A stretch of DNA of 53,504 nucleotides, from positions 1-53,504 of the forward strand of contig ONHS01000016.1 of the NCBI GenBank assembly GCA_900317715.1, read 5' to 3'. Under the pieces are notes generated by a model, which worked only from the letters and a program-made list of their open reading frames with translations, was not told where the DNA came from and searched no databases. This stretch comes from an uncultured Bacteroidales bacterium (lineage in GTDB: Bacteria > Bacteroidota > Bacteroidia > Bacteroidales > WCHB1-69). Shown one piece after another: positions 16,678-25,752 of the stretch (the first letter of the stretch is position 1; each line of letters opens with the position of its first letter). The position numbers and the translations under genes are program-made.

Positions 16678-18003
16678 ATGACAGCAAATACTCAAGCGAC
16701 CGTTCATGCGCCTGCGGGCGTCTTCAAGGGATTCCGGGCTGATGAATGCCAACATTTTCTGGGCATCCGGTATGCTACTTCTGAGCGATACTGCCCTCCG
16801 GTTCCTTTTACATACGGGGAAGCTGAGTATGAATGTCATACGCCCGCGCCCTATCCCGTGCAACTTTGTTCCACGATAGAGTTGACGCTCACGGGAATAC
16901 ATTACGAAAATCTGCCGCAGGAGGAAAACTGCCAGTATCTTTCCATCACGGTTCCTGAAGAGGCAACCCCTGAGAGCCAATTGCCCGTAATGGTTTGGTT
17001 TTATGGAGGTTCGTACCGCAATGGCGGCTGCGATAATCCATTTTACGACCGATCTATCCTCGCCAAAGAGAATGGAGTGGTGATGGTGGGCATCAACTAT
17101 CGCCTCTCGCTCTTGGGATTTGTGAAGAACCGCGAAGGCGGTTTCGCCAACAACGGACTGCTGGATGCGATTGAAGGACTGCGATGGGTGAATGCCAATA
17201 TTGCGGCTTTCGGGGGCGATCCGAACAACATCACTATCTTTGGAGAATCGGCTGGAGGAGACCTGGTACGTTGCATCATGCTCTCCGAAGGCACTGATGA
17301 CCTTTACCGTCACGCTATCATTGAGAGCGACCCGCTGGGTACGTTGGAAAACCGCGAGGAGATGGAACGCAAGATTTTGGACGAGCTCAATGAGCTGCCG
17401 CTGGAGGCATCGATTGAGCAACTGCTGGAAACGCAAAGAAGTATAACAGAAAATGTTACGGAACGCGGACTGGCAAAGTATCTGATTTTTGGCCCTCACG
17501 CGGGTGTGTATCCTTTGCCTGCCCAAAAGGACGAAGAGAAGCGTCTGCGCGAGGTAGCCCCGAAACATGACATCATCATCGGGACCAATGCCCGCGAAAC
17601 CGCCACCTACATTGGGGGAAATAAGTTGGCGAGCGCATTGGATCGTAATATTCTGACACGCTGGATTATAGAACTTGTTTTGCGCAAAAAGACAATGGAT
17701 ATTTTTACTGAGCCCACTCGGAAGTTTGCGCGTCTGTATGCCGATTGCGGCGGGAAAGTCCATCTTTATAACTTTTTCTGGCGAAAAGACCAGCATGTGG
17801 TTGGTGCCGGACACATCACCGAGCTTGCATTGTTGTTTGGCGGCAAGGGCGTGGAAGGCACGTTGATGGCGCAAGGGCTTCATGAGCAAGATTTCATCGA
17901 ATATGGCAAACCGCTGCGCCGAATTTGGACTGATTTCGCCAAAACGGGCGAGATTTCCACGCTGCATGAGGATGGAATGATTACCTTACAACCGATAGGA
18001 TAA
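16678..18003 (+). CDS. Type B carboxylesterase-like alpha/beta hydrolase
   Basis: A 441-residue carboxylesterase-family hydrolase. The oxyanion region MVWFYGGSYRNGG (about residue 105), the nucleophile elbow GESAGG with Ser191 and the HITEL motif with His379 (equivalent to the catalytic His of cholinesterase-like enzymes) are visible. DPNNITIFGESAGG is the family signature. No signal peptide is seen, so it is probably cytoplasmic. It is somewhat short for the family (commonly about 500). It follows glmS by nine bases; a functional link to amino-sugar synthesis is not evident. The substrate is unknown. Confidence 0.85.
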   Translation: MTANTQATVHAPAGVFKGFRADECQHFLGIRYATSERYCPPVPFTYGEAEYECHTPAPYPVQLCSTIELTLTGIHYENLPQEENCQYLSITVPEEATPESQLPVMVWFYGGSYRNGGCDNPFYDRSILAKENGVVMVGINYRLSLLGFVKNREGGFANNGLLDAIEGLRWVNANIAAFGGDPNNITIFGESAGGDLVRCIMLSEGTDDLYRHAIIESDPLGTLENREEMERKILDELNELPLEASIEQLLETQRSITENVTERGLAKYLIFGPHAGVYPLPAQKDEEKRLREVAPKHDIIIGTNARETATYIGGNKLASALDRNILTRWIIELVLRKKTMDIFTEPTRKFARLYADCGGKVHLYNFFWRKDQHVVGAGHITELALLFGGKGVEGTLMAQGLHEQDFIEYGKPLRRIWTDFAKTGEISTLHEDGMITLQPIG

Positions 18004-18009
18004 AAATGC

Positions 18010-18017
18010 TATCTTTG
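18010..18017 (+). promoter_or_regulatory. -7 promoter box (TATCTTTG) for pepD
   Basis: TATCTTTGCGG, starting seven bases after the previous stop codon and 37 bases before the pepD ATG. Confidence 0.7.
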
Positions 18018-18054
18018 CGGTCGCAATTTGAAGTATCATTAAAAATTAAACAAT

Positions 18055-19509
18055 ATGAACGAAGAAATGCTGAATTTGAAACCTGCCAAGGTGTTCTATT
18101 ATTTCAATGAAATCACCAAGATTCCGCGCCCCTCGAAAAGAGAGGAGAAAATGTCGTTATGGCTGGAAGAGACGGGTAAAAAGTTGGGACTCGCCACTAA
18201 GCGCGACAAAGTCGGTAACGTGTTGATTTCCAAACCTGCAACGCCGGGTAAGGAGAACGTCACACCAGTGGTGCTGCAGGCGCACATGGATATGGTGTGC
18301 GAGAAGAACAATGACAAGGTGTTCGATTTTGACAAAGATGCTATCGAAACCTACATCGACGGCGAATGGCTGAAGGCGAAAGGTACTACTCTCGGTGCTG
18401 ACGACGGCATTGGCGTGGCTATCGCGCTGGCTATCCTCGATGATCCTGAACTGGAACACGGTCCCATCGAGGCACTCTTCACCATCGACGAAGAGACTGG
18501 GCTTACCGGCGCAAAAGCCGTGGAAGCTGGTTTTATGAATGGCAAGATGTTGCTCAACCTGGATTCTGAGGATGAAGGACAATTTTTCATCGGATGCGCC
18601 GGCGGCCAAGACACTGTCGCCACCCTGCCTTGCGAATATGAATCCGTGGAAGAAGGTTGCGAATTTTTCAAGATTGAAGTCAAGGGTCTGCAGGGCGGTC
18701 ACTCAGGCGACGACATCAACAAGGGTCGCGGCAATGCGGTGAAACTGCTCGCCCGCATTTTGTGGAACTCTTACAGCGATTACAATTTGCGCGTGGCTGA
18801 CATCAACGCCGGCAACTTGCGCAACGCCATCGCCCGCGAGGGTTACGCAGTTGTGGCTTTGCCGAAAGAGTCTGTCAACGACTGGAAAGCATACGTCGCC
18901 CAAATGGACAAAATCTACAAGGAGGAATTCCATACCACCGATCCGGGTGTTATGGCGGTCGTTGAGCCTGCCGCCGCTGTGGAGCAGGTGTTTGACGAAA
19001 GTTTCCAAATCGACGTGCTGAATGCGCTGGTCGTTTGCCCGCACGGCGTAGTGGCAATGTCTCAAGATATTCCAGGTTTTGTGGAAACGTCCACTAACTT
19101 GGCTTCAGTGAAAGTGGTGGATGGCAACGTGGTATTCACCACCAGCCAAAGAAGCTCTGTGGAGAGCAAGAAACAGGCCATCGTGGACAAGGTCTCTACT
19201 GCTTTTTGGATGATCGGCGCTGATGTGGAGAATTCCGACGGCTATCCGGGCTGGAATCCTAACCCGAATTCGGAAGCGTTGCGCGTCCTCGTGGATGCTT
19301 ACCACAATGTGTTCCACAAAGAACCGCAGGTGCTGGCTATCCACGCCGGCCTTGAATGCGGTCTCTTCTCCGAAAAGTACCCCGACATGGATATGGTCTC
19401 CTTCGGCCCCACCTTGCGCGGCGTGCACTCTCCCGACGAGAAACTCGAAATCGCAACGGTGCAGATGTGTTGGGATCTTATCGTGGAATTCTTCAAACTG
19501 CTGAAGTAG
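18055..19509 (+). CDS. pepD: Aminoacyl-histidine dipeptidase (M20C family)
   Basis: A 484-residue zinc dipeptidase (Xaa-His dipeptidase/carnosinase type) of the M20C family. Metal-binding motifs are intact: QAHMDMVCEKN (His and Asp ligands), GADDGIGVA (bridging Asp), DEETGLTGA (general-base and ligand Glu pair), LDSEDEG and, near the C-terminus, HAGLECG. The lid/dimerisation domain (about 190-395) contains GGHSGDDI. No signal peptide, so it is likely cytoplasmic. A hairpin shared with the convergent histidine kinase gene follows. Confidence 0.95.
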   Translation: MNEEMLNLKPAKVFYYFNEITKIPRPSKREEKMSLWLEETGKKLGLATKRDKVGNVLISKPATPGKENVTPVVLQAHMDMVCEKNNDKVFDFDKDAIETYIDGEWLKAKGTTLGADDGIGVAIALAILDDPELEHGPIEALFTIDEETGLTGAKAVEAGFMNGKMLLNLDSEDEGQFFIGCAGGQDTVATLPCEYESVEEGCEFFKIEVKGLQGGHSGDDINKGRGNAVKLLARILWNSYSDYNLRVADINAGNLRNAIAREGYAVVALPKESVNDWKAYVAQMDKIYKEEFHTTDPGVMAVVEPAAAVEQVFDESFQIDVLNALVVCPHGVVAMSQDIPGFVETSTNLASVKVVDGNVVFTTSQRSSVESKKQAIVDKVSTAFWMIGADVENSDGYPGWNPNPNSEALRVLVDAYHNVFHKEPQVLAIHAGLECGLFSEKYPDMDMVSFGPTLRGVHSPDEKLEIATVQMCWDLIVEFFKLLK

Positions 19510-19530
19510 TTTTCGCTTAAAGAGTACGAT

Positions 19531-19569
19531 AAAAAAAATCGCCATCCGTGAAGATGACGATTTTTTTTT
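19531..19569. terminator. Bidirectional terminator between pepD and histidine kinase gene
   Basis: Eight As, ATCGCCATC, a short loop, GATGACGAT and nine Ts: a stem with one mismatch and an A-run and T-run on either side, suiting termination from both directions. It overlaps the stop codon of the convergent kinase gene. Confidence 0.75.
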
Positions 19570-21115
19570 ATTTGGCGACTTTCAACGGAAGGTAGAGCGT
19601 GAAGGTGCTGCCCTTGCCCTCCTCGCTCTGCACATCGATTTTGCCATGGTGCAGATGGATGATCTGCTTCACATAGCCTAATCCCAGTCCGTAACCCTTG
19701 ACATTGTGGATATTACCGTGCGGAACGCGGTAGAAATTGTCGAAAATCTTGGTGATGGATTTCTGCGGGATGCCGATACCTTTGTCGGACACGGAAATGA
19801 CAAAGTATTTCTCGTCCGACAGGGTGTTCACCAATATTTCGGGGCTGTCGGTGGAGTATTTGATGCCGTTTTCGATCAGATTCGTGATGCTGTTGGTGAG
19901 ATGGGTGCGGTCGCCGAAAATATGGAAGTTGTCCGCGTTCAGTGCCACCGTCAAAGTACCGTTGGAGGAGCTGACCAACAGTGCGAAACTGTCGGTAATT
20001 TTCTGGATAAGTTCGTGCATGTCAATGAGTTCCACGTTCATCTTGATTTGCCCTTTGCGCAGTTGGGCGGTCTCCAGCACCGTGGTCACCATGTCCTTCA
20101 GCCGGTTGTTCTCATCGTTGATGATCTCCACGTAGGATGAACGTATGTCTTTGTCTTCCAGCATGGTAGGGTCGGCCAGCACCTCGCATGCCAAAGAGAT
20201 GGTGGCGATGGGCGTTTTGAACTCGTGGGTGACATTGTTGATGAAGTCGTTGGTCACTTCCGAGGTTTTTTTCTGACGGTAGAGCGAATAAAGGGCGACG
20301 AATGCCACGGTGAAGGTGATGATGAAGAAGACCAAAATCAGGATGATGATGTTGCTCATGCGCTTGAAGACGATGCCGCGCACGGTCGGGAATTGGATGA
20401 TGAGGTAGTGCGGTGAACTTACTTTTTCGTTGTATTTCAGCAAGAAGACGAATTCACTGTTCAGGATGTCCTTCTCTTTCACATCGGTGGGTTCCACCAC
20501 AAATTCCGTCGTGAAAGCGTTGTAGAGGGCGAAGTCGAATCGCGAGTCGATATTTTCATTTTTTAACTCTTCTGTGATGAGTTGCCTGAGAAAATCTTTG
20601 TTGAGCAGGTGGGTGGTAGCGCTGTCTAACTGGATGAGGTTTATGTCTTTGATGTTGAATGAGTTAGTGACGCTTTGCAGGTTGTTGGGGTCCCAAGGGT
20701 CTTTGTATAGCGGGAAAAGAGTCCGGAAGGCCGCAGTGAAGTATTCCGTGTCGTAAGCGATGATGCGGGAGTTGTTCTCCTGGAAATAGATGGTCGATTT
20801 GATCACGCCGATGGGTTGGTTGTTGACAGAATCGATCAGGAACTTGCGTGTTTGCTGTACGGAAACCACCTCATCCATGTCGATATCCTGCTTTGAGATT
20901 TCATCAGAGTCCGCTTCCATGATGGAAGTGGTGTCGTTCTTGATGGCGGCATCAATGCGATCGACAATGGCATCGCCCGCCGATAGCACCTCGTTGACGA
21001 AGATGCTGCGCTGCACCTTCTCGGCTTCGGTGTAAAGATAGAAGATGCCGAACATCAGCGGGATAGCCGACAGTCCGACAAGGATGAACAGGGTGATGAT
21101 AATGCGACGCTTCAT
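19568..21115 (-). CDS. Sensor histidine kinase (orphan)
   Basis: A 515-residue inner-membrane sensor kinase. Two transmembrane helices (about 5-28 and 262-286) enclose an extracytoplasmic sensor region of about 230 residues that I cannot assign. HisKA has the phosphoacceptor His297 in NNVTHEFKTPIA. The ATPase domain has NLIENGIKYS (N box, around 416), DKGIGIP (G1), an F box (IFDNFYRVP) and GYGLGLGYV (G2). No response regulator gene lies on either side, so the partner must be elsewhere. Its leader (21116-21352) is made entirely of tandem words, and no TAnnTTTG box is visible in it. It may be transcribed together with the acyl-CoA reductase gene upstream. Confidence 0.93.
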   Translation of the reverse strand: MKRRIIITLFILVGLSAIPLMFGIFYLYTEAEKVQRSIFVNEVLSAGDAIVDRIDAAIKNDTTSIMEADSDEISKQDIDMDEVVSVQQTRKFLIDSVNNQPIGVIKSTIYFQENNSRIIAYDTEYFTAAFRTLFPLYKDPWDPNNLQSVTNSFNIKDINLIQLDSATTHLLNKDFLRQLITEELKNENIDSRFDFALYNAFTTEFVVEPTDVKEKDILNSEFVFLLKYNEKVSSPHYLIIQFPTVRGIVFKRMSNIIILILVFFIITFTVAFVALYSLYRQKKTSEVTNDFINNVTHEFKTPIATISLACEVLADPTMLEDKDIRSSYVEIINDENNRLKDMVTTVLETAQLRKGQIKMNVELIDMHELIQKITDSFALLVSSSNGTLTVALNADNFHIFGDRTHLTNSITNLIENGIKYSTDSPEILVNTLSDEKYFVISVSDKGIGIPQKSITKIFDNFYRVPHGNIHNVKGYGLGLGYVKQIIHLHHGKIDVQSEEGKGSTFTLYLPLKVAK

Positions 21116-21121
21116 TGCTTT

Positions 21122-21352
21122 TTTGTTTACAGTTTACGGTTTAGAGTTTATGGTTTAGGGGTTATAGTTTAGGGGTTAGAGGTTTAGGGTTTACTGTTTA
21201 CTGTTTACGGTTTGGGGTTTATGGTTTAGAGTTTAGGGTCAAAGTTCAAAGTCTCAAATCTCAAGTCTCAAGTCTCAAGTCTCAAGTCTTAAGTCTCAAG
21301 TCTCACGTCACACGTCACACGTCATACGTCACACGTCACACGCCAACAGCCA
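21122..21352. repeat. Long tandem-word block between two minus-strand genes
   Basis: Read on the minus strand the order is GTGTGACGTGTGACG, then GACTTGA units, CTTTGAA, then CTAAACC/GTAAACC units up to the kinase ATG. The period is seven bases throughout. The first units supply the last codons and the stop of the acyl-CoA reductase gene. Confidence 0.9.
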
Positions 21353-22342
21353 AGCCAAAACGTCCACTCCGTCAGGGTAGTCTAACAGCGACGGGTTTTG
21401 GGCGCTGCCGAAGGGGGAGGCGCTGTGGCCGACGATGCATTGCAGTTGGTCGGAGTCGGTGGTGAGGCGTTGTTTGATGGGGTTGAGGTCGTCGTAGTAT
21501 TCGTAGTAGAGCATCCCGATGGGGGAGGCATAGTTCTGGTTTTCAACGAGAAGGAAAGTGCCGGCGTCCATGTAGGGGATTTGGTTCATGAGGTGGACGG
21601 CTTTCTGGTAGTCGAGGTTGTTGTTGAATTGGTGGTGCAGGGCGATGGGTTGACTTTCTTGTGTTAAAATATGCAAAAACGGCACGAAATCGTAATCTTT
21701 CGGTACGAAGAGTTTGGAGATGGAGCGGCAGCCTAGGCCGAAGTAGAGGTAGATGTCGTGGGCAAGGAAGCGGAGTTCCTCTTCGGTTTCGCTACCGTCG
21801 AGTATGGCCACACTGTTCCGGTTTTTGCGCAGGATATGGGGATATTTGTCGAAATAGTAGGAAAAATAGCGGGAGCTGTTGTTGCTGCCCGTGGCAATGA
21901 CCGCATCGAAATTGGCGATTCGATCGACAAAAGTGATGCGTTCGGCGAATTTCGGTTCGATGTGGATGAGTTCCTGCGCGAGAATGGGCAGGAGGCGCTT
22001 GTCTTGCGAGGAGAGCTTGCCCTGGTAGTCGTTGCCGCTGACGAGGATGCAGAAAAAGTCGTGGAAGGCCGCCATGGGGATGTTGCCGGCGGAAATGACC
22101 GCCACACGTTTGCGAGGGGCTTCCTTAGGCGCAACGTCTTTGTAATGAGCGTAATACGCGTCTAACGCCTCCGGCGCGAGCATCTTCGCGATAGCGGAAA
22201 GCGCATACCGGCAGAACTCCGGCGTGAACCAGCTGTTCTCGCGGTACTGCTGCTCAATAGCCTCCCCAAAATGCTCCTCCACCCATTGAAGGGAGGAGAG
22301 GCGTTGGCCTAATTGCTGGAATATATTCAATTCATAATTCAT
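21329..22342 (-). CDS. LuxC-type acyl-CoA reductase
   Basis: A 337-residue protein of the LuxC acyl-CoA reductase family, which reduces acyl-CoA to aldehyde with NADPH. ISAGNIPMAAFHDF, SGNDYQGKLSSQD, ATGSNNSSRYF and the catalytic-Cys motif FGLGCRSISK (about residue 205) are visible. Both ends are made of repeat words: the start ATG and MNYEL come from ATGAATTATGAATT, and the last codons ACDV-stop from GTGTGACGTGTGA. The nearest alternative ATG is about 50 codons in and would remove conserved sequence, so the repeat-derived start is likely used. Its physiological role in Bacteroidota is not clear to me. Confidence 0.85.
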   Translation of the reverse strand: MNYELNIFQQLGQRLSSLQWVEEHFGEAIEQQYRENSWFTPEFCRYALSAIAKMLAPEALDAYYAHYKDVAPKEAPRKRVAVISAGNIPMAAFHDFFCILVSGNDYQGKLSSQDKRLLPILAQELIHIEPKFAERITFVDRIANFDAVIATGSNNSSRYFSYYFDKYPHILRKNRNSVAILDGSETEEELRFLAHDIYLYFGLGCRSISKLFVPKDYDFVPFLHILTQESQPIALHHQFNNNLDYQKAVHLMNQIPYMDAGTFLLVENQNYASPIGMLYYEYYDDLNPIKQRLTTDSDQLQCIVGHSASPFGSAQNPSLLDYPDGVDVLAWLLACDV

Positions 22343-22420
22343 AATGCATAATTCATAATTATCCCCAGCGTCATACGTTATTCATCGTCATTCATCGCCC
22401 TTCATCGACCAACATTCATC
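22329..22420. repeat. Tandem-word block; 22329-22389 is an inverted copy of 4342-4403
   Basis: On the minus strand: ATACGATGAATG at the malic enzyme stop, GATGAA words, GACGATGAATAACGTATGAC, then AATTATG units running into the acyl-CoA reductase start. About 90% identical to 4342-4403, including the non-repetitive TGACGCTGG. Confidence 0.85.
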
Positions 22421-23861
22421 GTATCATCGTTACCACATCTTCCAAAATCCTCTTCACCTCTGCTTCCGGGAAACGCTCGATAAAGCCCTGGTTGATGAGG
22501 AGTTCCATGACGCGGTGGGTTTCGTCGATGTCGTGTTTGGCGAGGTTGTAGATGGTGGTGCGGTCGAGGGGGTGACGGGCAAGGCCGGCCTTGACGGCGC
22601 ATTCGCCAACGGCGGCGGCGACGGTCGGGAAGAGGTCGCTGTCCATCATCGTGGGCATGATGCGTTCGGCGGTGATGCCCTGGCGTTCGGCGAAGTCGGC
22701 GATGGCGTGGGCGGCGCAGACGGCCATCTCGTCGGTGATTTTGCGAGAGGAGACGAGCAGCGTTCCTTTCAGGATGGAAGGGAAGCACACGGAGTTGTTG
22801 ACTTGGTTGGGGAAGTCGCCGCGGCCTGTCGCTACGATGTGCGCACCGGCGGCCTTCGCGGCGTGCGGGTAGATTTCCGGCACGGGGTTGGCACAGGCGA
22901 ACACGATGGCCTTCTCGGCCATCAGCGAAACCCATTCGGGCTTGATGGTGTCGGGACCCGGCTTGGAGAGCGCCACTAAAACGTCTGCGTCTTTGAAGGC
23001 CTCTTCTTCTGTGTCAATACATTGCGGATTGGTGGTTTGGCAGAGCTTCCACTGCGGGTAGTAGCGCGGGTCGGTTGCGTAGCGCTCGCGATTGCGATGC
23101 AAAGCCCCCTTGCTGTCGAACAGAATGATGTTCTCGGGCTTCGCGCCGTCTTCGATCATCAGACGAGCAATGCTGCAGTTGGCAGCACCGGAGCCGTAAA
23201 GCACAATCTTCACGTCCTCAAGACGTTTGCCTACGATCTTGAGCGCATTCAGCACTCCAGCAAGCGTCACGCAGGCGGTACCTTGCGCATCGTCATGCCA
23301 CACGGGGATGTCGCACTCCTCGCGTAACACATCCAGAACGCGGAAACAGTTGGGCTGCGAGATGTCTTCCAAGTTCACTGCTCCGAAGCTGGGTTGCACC
23401 ATCTTCACAAAGTCGATGATTTTCTGTGCCTGATGTTCGCCATTCTCGTCGCGGCTGTCGATGCAAAGAGCTGAGGCATCAATGCCGCCCAAGTATTTCA
23501 TAATGAGGGCTTTGCCTTCCATCACACCGAGTCCGCCGGGAGGGGTGCAGTCCCCATCGCCCAATACGCGCGTGCTGTCGCTGACCACTGCCACCGTGTT
23601 CGAACGGTTGCTGAGCTGGAATGAGCGGTCGTTGTTGTCGCGGATGGCTGTGGAAATAGCGGAAACGCCTGGCGTGTACCACGCGTTGAACCAGTTCAGA
23701 CTCTCGATGGGCACCTTCGGAAGCGTGATCATCTTGCCACGGTAAAATTCGTGCGCAAAAAGAGATAATTTCTTGAAAAACAATGTTTTGGCTTTCGCTT
23801 TCTGCCCTTCGTTAAAATCATGAGGGAATAAGTCGTCGATAATGTCTATCATTTTGCTCAT
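22416..23861 (-). CDS. Malic enzyme (oxaloacetate-decarboxylating)
   Basis: A 481-residue cytoplasmic malic enzyme converting malate to pyruvate and CO2 with NAD(P)+. The malic N-domain contains YTPGVSAIS, the substrate lysine region SDSTRVLGDGD and MEGKALIMKYLGG. Divalent-metal residues lie in VNLEDISQPNCF and PVWHDDAQGTA. The NAD(P) domain has LYGSGAANCSIARL (about 230) and FACANPVPEI. No phosphotransacetylase domain is fused, so it is the short form. A longer frame reaches TTG 23885, but that codon lies in the -7 box (23883-23890), so ATG 23861 is used. The terminal TMIR-stop lies in ACGATGA-type repeat words. Confidence 0.93.
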   Translation of the reverse strand: MSKMIDIIDDLFPHDFNEGQKAKAKTLFFKKLSLFAHEFYRGKMITLPKVPIESLNWFNAWYTPGVSAISTAIRDNNDRSFQLSNRSNTVAVVSDSTRVLGDGDCTPPGGLGVMEGKALIMKYLGGIDASALCIDSRDENGEHQAQKIIDFVKMVQPSFGAVNLEDISQPNCFRVLDVLREECDIPVWHDDAQGTACVTLAGVLNALKIVGKRLEDVKIVLYGSGAANCSIARLMIEDGAKPENIILFDSKGALHRNRERYATDPRYYPQWKLCQTTNPQCIDTEEEAFKDADVLVALSKPGPDTIKPEWVSLMAEKAIVFACANPVPEIYPHAAKAAGAHIVATGRGDFPNQVNNSVCFPSILKGTLLVSSRKITDEMAVCAAHAIADFAERQGITAERIMPTMMDSDLFPTVAAAVGECAVKAGLARHPLDRTTIYNLAKHDIDETHRVMELLINQGFIERFPEAEVKRILEDVVTMIR

Positions 23862-23882
23862 TTCTATATATTTTTTGAGCGG

Positions 23883-23890
23883 CAAAGATA
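23883..23890 (-). promoter_or_regulatory. -7 promoter box (TATCTTTG) for the malic enzyme gene
   Basis: Minus-strand TATCTTTGCCGC, 21 bases before ATG 23861. It is divergent from the plus-strand box at 23917. Confidence 0.7.
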
Positions 23891-23916
23891 GTCTTTTTTT
23901 TAACCCAAAAAAAGTG

Positions 23917-23924
23917 TATCTTTG
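23917..23924 (+). promoter_or_regulatory. -7 promoter box (TATCTTTG) for the TlpA-like gene
   Basis: TATCTTTGCGCC, 21 bases before ATG 23946. Confidence 0.7.
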
Positions 23925-23945
23925 CGCCCCAATTTAAAAGTAGAT

Positions 23946-25625
23946 ATGAAAAAGACAGGATTATTACTCACTGCTTTAGTGCTGATTATGAATGTTTTGG
24001 TTGCACAGGCACCTACGAGATTGCATGTTAATTTGCGGAATAATACGTTTCAACGTGTGAATTTGGTCAATTCTTACGGCAGTTCGCAGCAGACTTTTGC
24101 GCAGGCGGACATTGCGGGTGACCAATTCACGATGAATGTTACGCTTCCTGAGGATATTTACAGACTTGATTTTGGCAACGGCTCGTCCATGCTCGTGGTT
24201 CTGAAACCCGGGGAAAACATTAATGTTACGGTGGATGCCGAGGAATTGCAGCAGATTCTTGAAGTTACGGGTTCTGAAACCATGCAGTTTGTGAAGGAAA
24301 TGTCTGGATACGTGATAAAGCGTAAGTCGTCGTTAGACAGTATCAACCAAGAGCTGCAGAAGGATCAGGATAAGGTTTATTGGAGCGATTTTGCCCAGAA
24401 ATTCAACCTTTACCGCCAGACGAACCAGGATGTGGACGAATATCTGATCGCTGCATATAATAATATGGACACGCTCTATGCCGCTCTTTCACAGTGCATT
24501 ATTAACGGCAAAGTGAAAGGCGATGTGGTCACTTGCGCGGATATGGCCAATAAGATGATGAAAAAGGCCGAAATCAATTATAATCCGTTTGCCAATTATC
24601 AGGATAATGTGGAACGTTATTACACTTTTCCTGACCAAAAAATGCCCAATTCAAGCGATTTTTACGCCCTTTTTAACAAATATCAGTCTGATTTGAAAAC
24701 ACGTCATCAAATTGCCGAAAATTCTTTGGGTAAGGTGATGCCTGTGGTGAAATCCCTTCTGGCAGAGCGTGACAGCTTGGCTTACAACAATTTATGGGAT
24801 AAAAAGTCCAATCAAACGAAATGGTTGACCAAAGTGGCGACGGAGTTGTATCCTGAACTGCCTCAGGTGATAGCTCAGAAAGCTGAGTATCAGAAATATA
24901 TGCAAACCGAGAAGGCAACGGCCAATACACTCGTCAATCAGTCGCAGGACAAGCTGAAACAGGTGGTGGCAAAGTATCAACAGGCGTATAATGAGATAGA
25001 TGCTTATTTGACCAGCCGTTTGAAAGATGAAATTAAGACTCACAAACAGGATGTTGGCGTTCTGATGTTCTTGGATATGTTCCCGCGCGAGCAGAACACG
25101 GCCTTGCATAATGAGGTTATTGCCGCGTTGCACGAGAAATATCCTGAACACTTGATTGTGAAGGAGCGTTGGAACTACATGAATTCACCGGCTGCCCGCG
25201 TGGCTATCGGAGCGATGGCTCCTGAGTTGGAGTTCCCGGATCCCACGGGTAAGATGCGTAAGCTCTCTGACCTGCGCGGCAAGGTGGTTTTGATTGACTT
25301 CTGGGCTTCTTGGTGTGGTCCCTGTCGTCGTGAGAACCCCAATGTGACCCGTATCTACAGCGAATATCACGATAAAGGCTTTGAGATTTTCAGTGTCTCC
25401 TTGGACAGCGATGCTGCCTCCTGGATGCGTGCCATCGAAGCCGACAAGCTGGTTTGGCCCAACCATGTCAGCGACCTCAAGAAATGGCAGTCTCAGGCGG
25501 CTGCTATTTATGGTGTTCGTTCCATTCCTTCCACTTTTCTGTTGGACAAGGAGGGCAGGATTGTGCAACGCGACCTACGCGGTGCCGATTTGGAACGCGC
25601 TGTGAAACAACTGGTTGAACAGTAA
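23946..25625 (+). CDS. TlpA-like thiol-disulfide oxidoreductase
   Basis: A 559-residue periplasmic or membrane-associated redox protein. The signal peptide (MKKTGLLLTALVLIMNVLVA) is followed by a beta-rich domain (about 25-110, like the DUF4369 domain that often precedes TlpA in this phylum), a long helical region (about 120-410), and a C-terminal thioredoxin-fold domain (about 415-559). That domain has the active site WCGPC (Cys457/Cys460) and a cis-Pro in RSIPSTFLLD. It probably reduces or isomerises disulfides of exported proteins. An in-frame TTG at 23922 falls in the -7 box, so ATG 23946 is chosen. Confidence 0.9.
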   Translation: MKKTGLLLTALVLIMNVLVAQAPTRLHVNLRNNTFQRVNLVNSYGSSQQTFAQADIAGDQFTMNVTLPEDIYRLDFGNGSSMLVVLKPGENINVTVDAEELQQILEVTGSETMQFVKEMSGYVIKRKSSLDSINQELQKDQDKVYWSDFAQKFNLYRQTNQDVDEYLIAAYNNMDTLYAALSQCIINGKVKGDVVTCADMANKMMKKAEINYNPFANYQDNVERYYTFPDQKMPNSSDFYALFNKYQSDLKTRHQIAENSLGKVMPVVKSLLAERDSLAYNNLWDKKSNQTKWLTKVATELYPELPQVIAQKAEYQKYMQTEKATANTLVNQSQDKLKQVVAKYQQAYNEIDAYLTSRLKDEIKTHKQDVGVLMFLDMFPREQNTALHNEVIAALHEKYPEHLIVKERWNYMNSPAARVAIGAMAPELEFPDPTGKMRKLSDLRGKVVLIDFWASWCGPCRRENPNVTRIYSEYHDKGFEIFSVSLDSDAASWMRAIEADKLVWPNHVSDLKKWQSQAAAIYGVRSIPSTFLLDKEGRIVQRDLRGADLERAVKQLVEQ

Positions 25626-25705
25626 GAAGAGATTGTCTTTTCTGTTGTTGTACGTCATTTTTTTTAGATAAATTGTCGAAAAAGTGCATATATGATTATT
25701 TTATG

Positions 25706-25713
25706 TACTTTTG
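25706..25713 (+). promoter_or_regulatory. -7 promoter box (TACTTTTG) for the DUF349 gene
   Basis: TACTTTTGCGCC, 39 bases before ATG 25753. The longer frame beginning at 25711 overlaps it and is excluded. Confidence 0.7.
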
Positions 25714-25752
25714 CGCCCGTTTTTAATTAATCACATAAACTCCAAAAAAAGT

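Noticed and set aside
15949..17967. Minus-strand open frame of 672 codons opposite glmS and the carboxylesterase gene
   Set aside because: It spans two well-supported plus-strand genes and has no recognisable motifs; a codon-bias shadow.
22402..22935. Minus-strand 177-codon frame inside the malic enzyme gene
   Set aside because: It is an alternative frame of a full-length malic enzyme, with Arg/His/Pro-rich composition.
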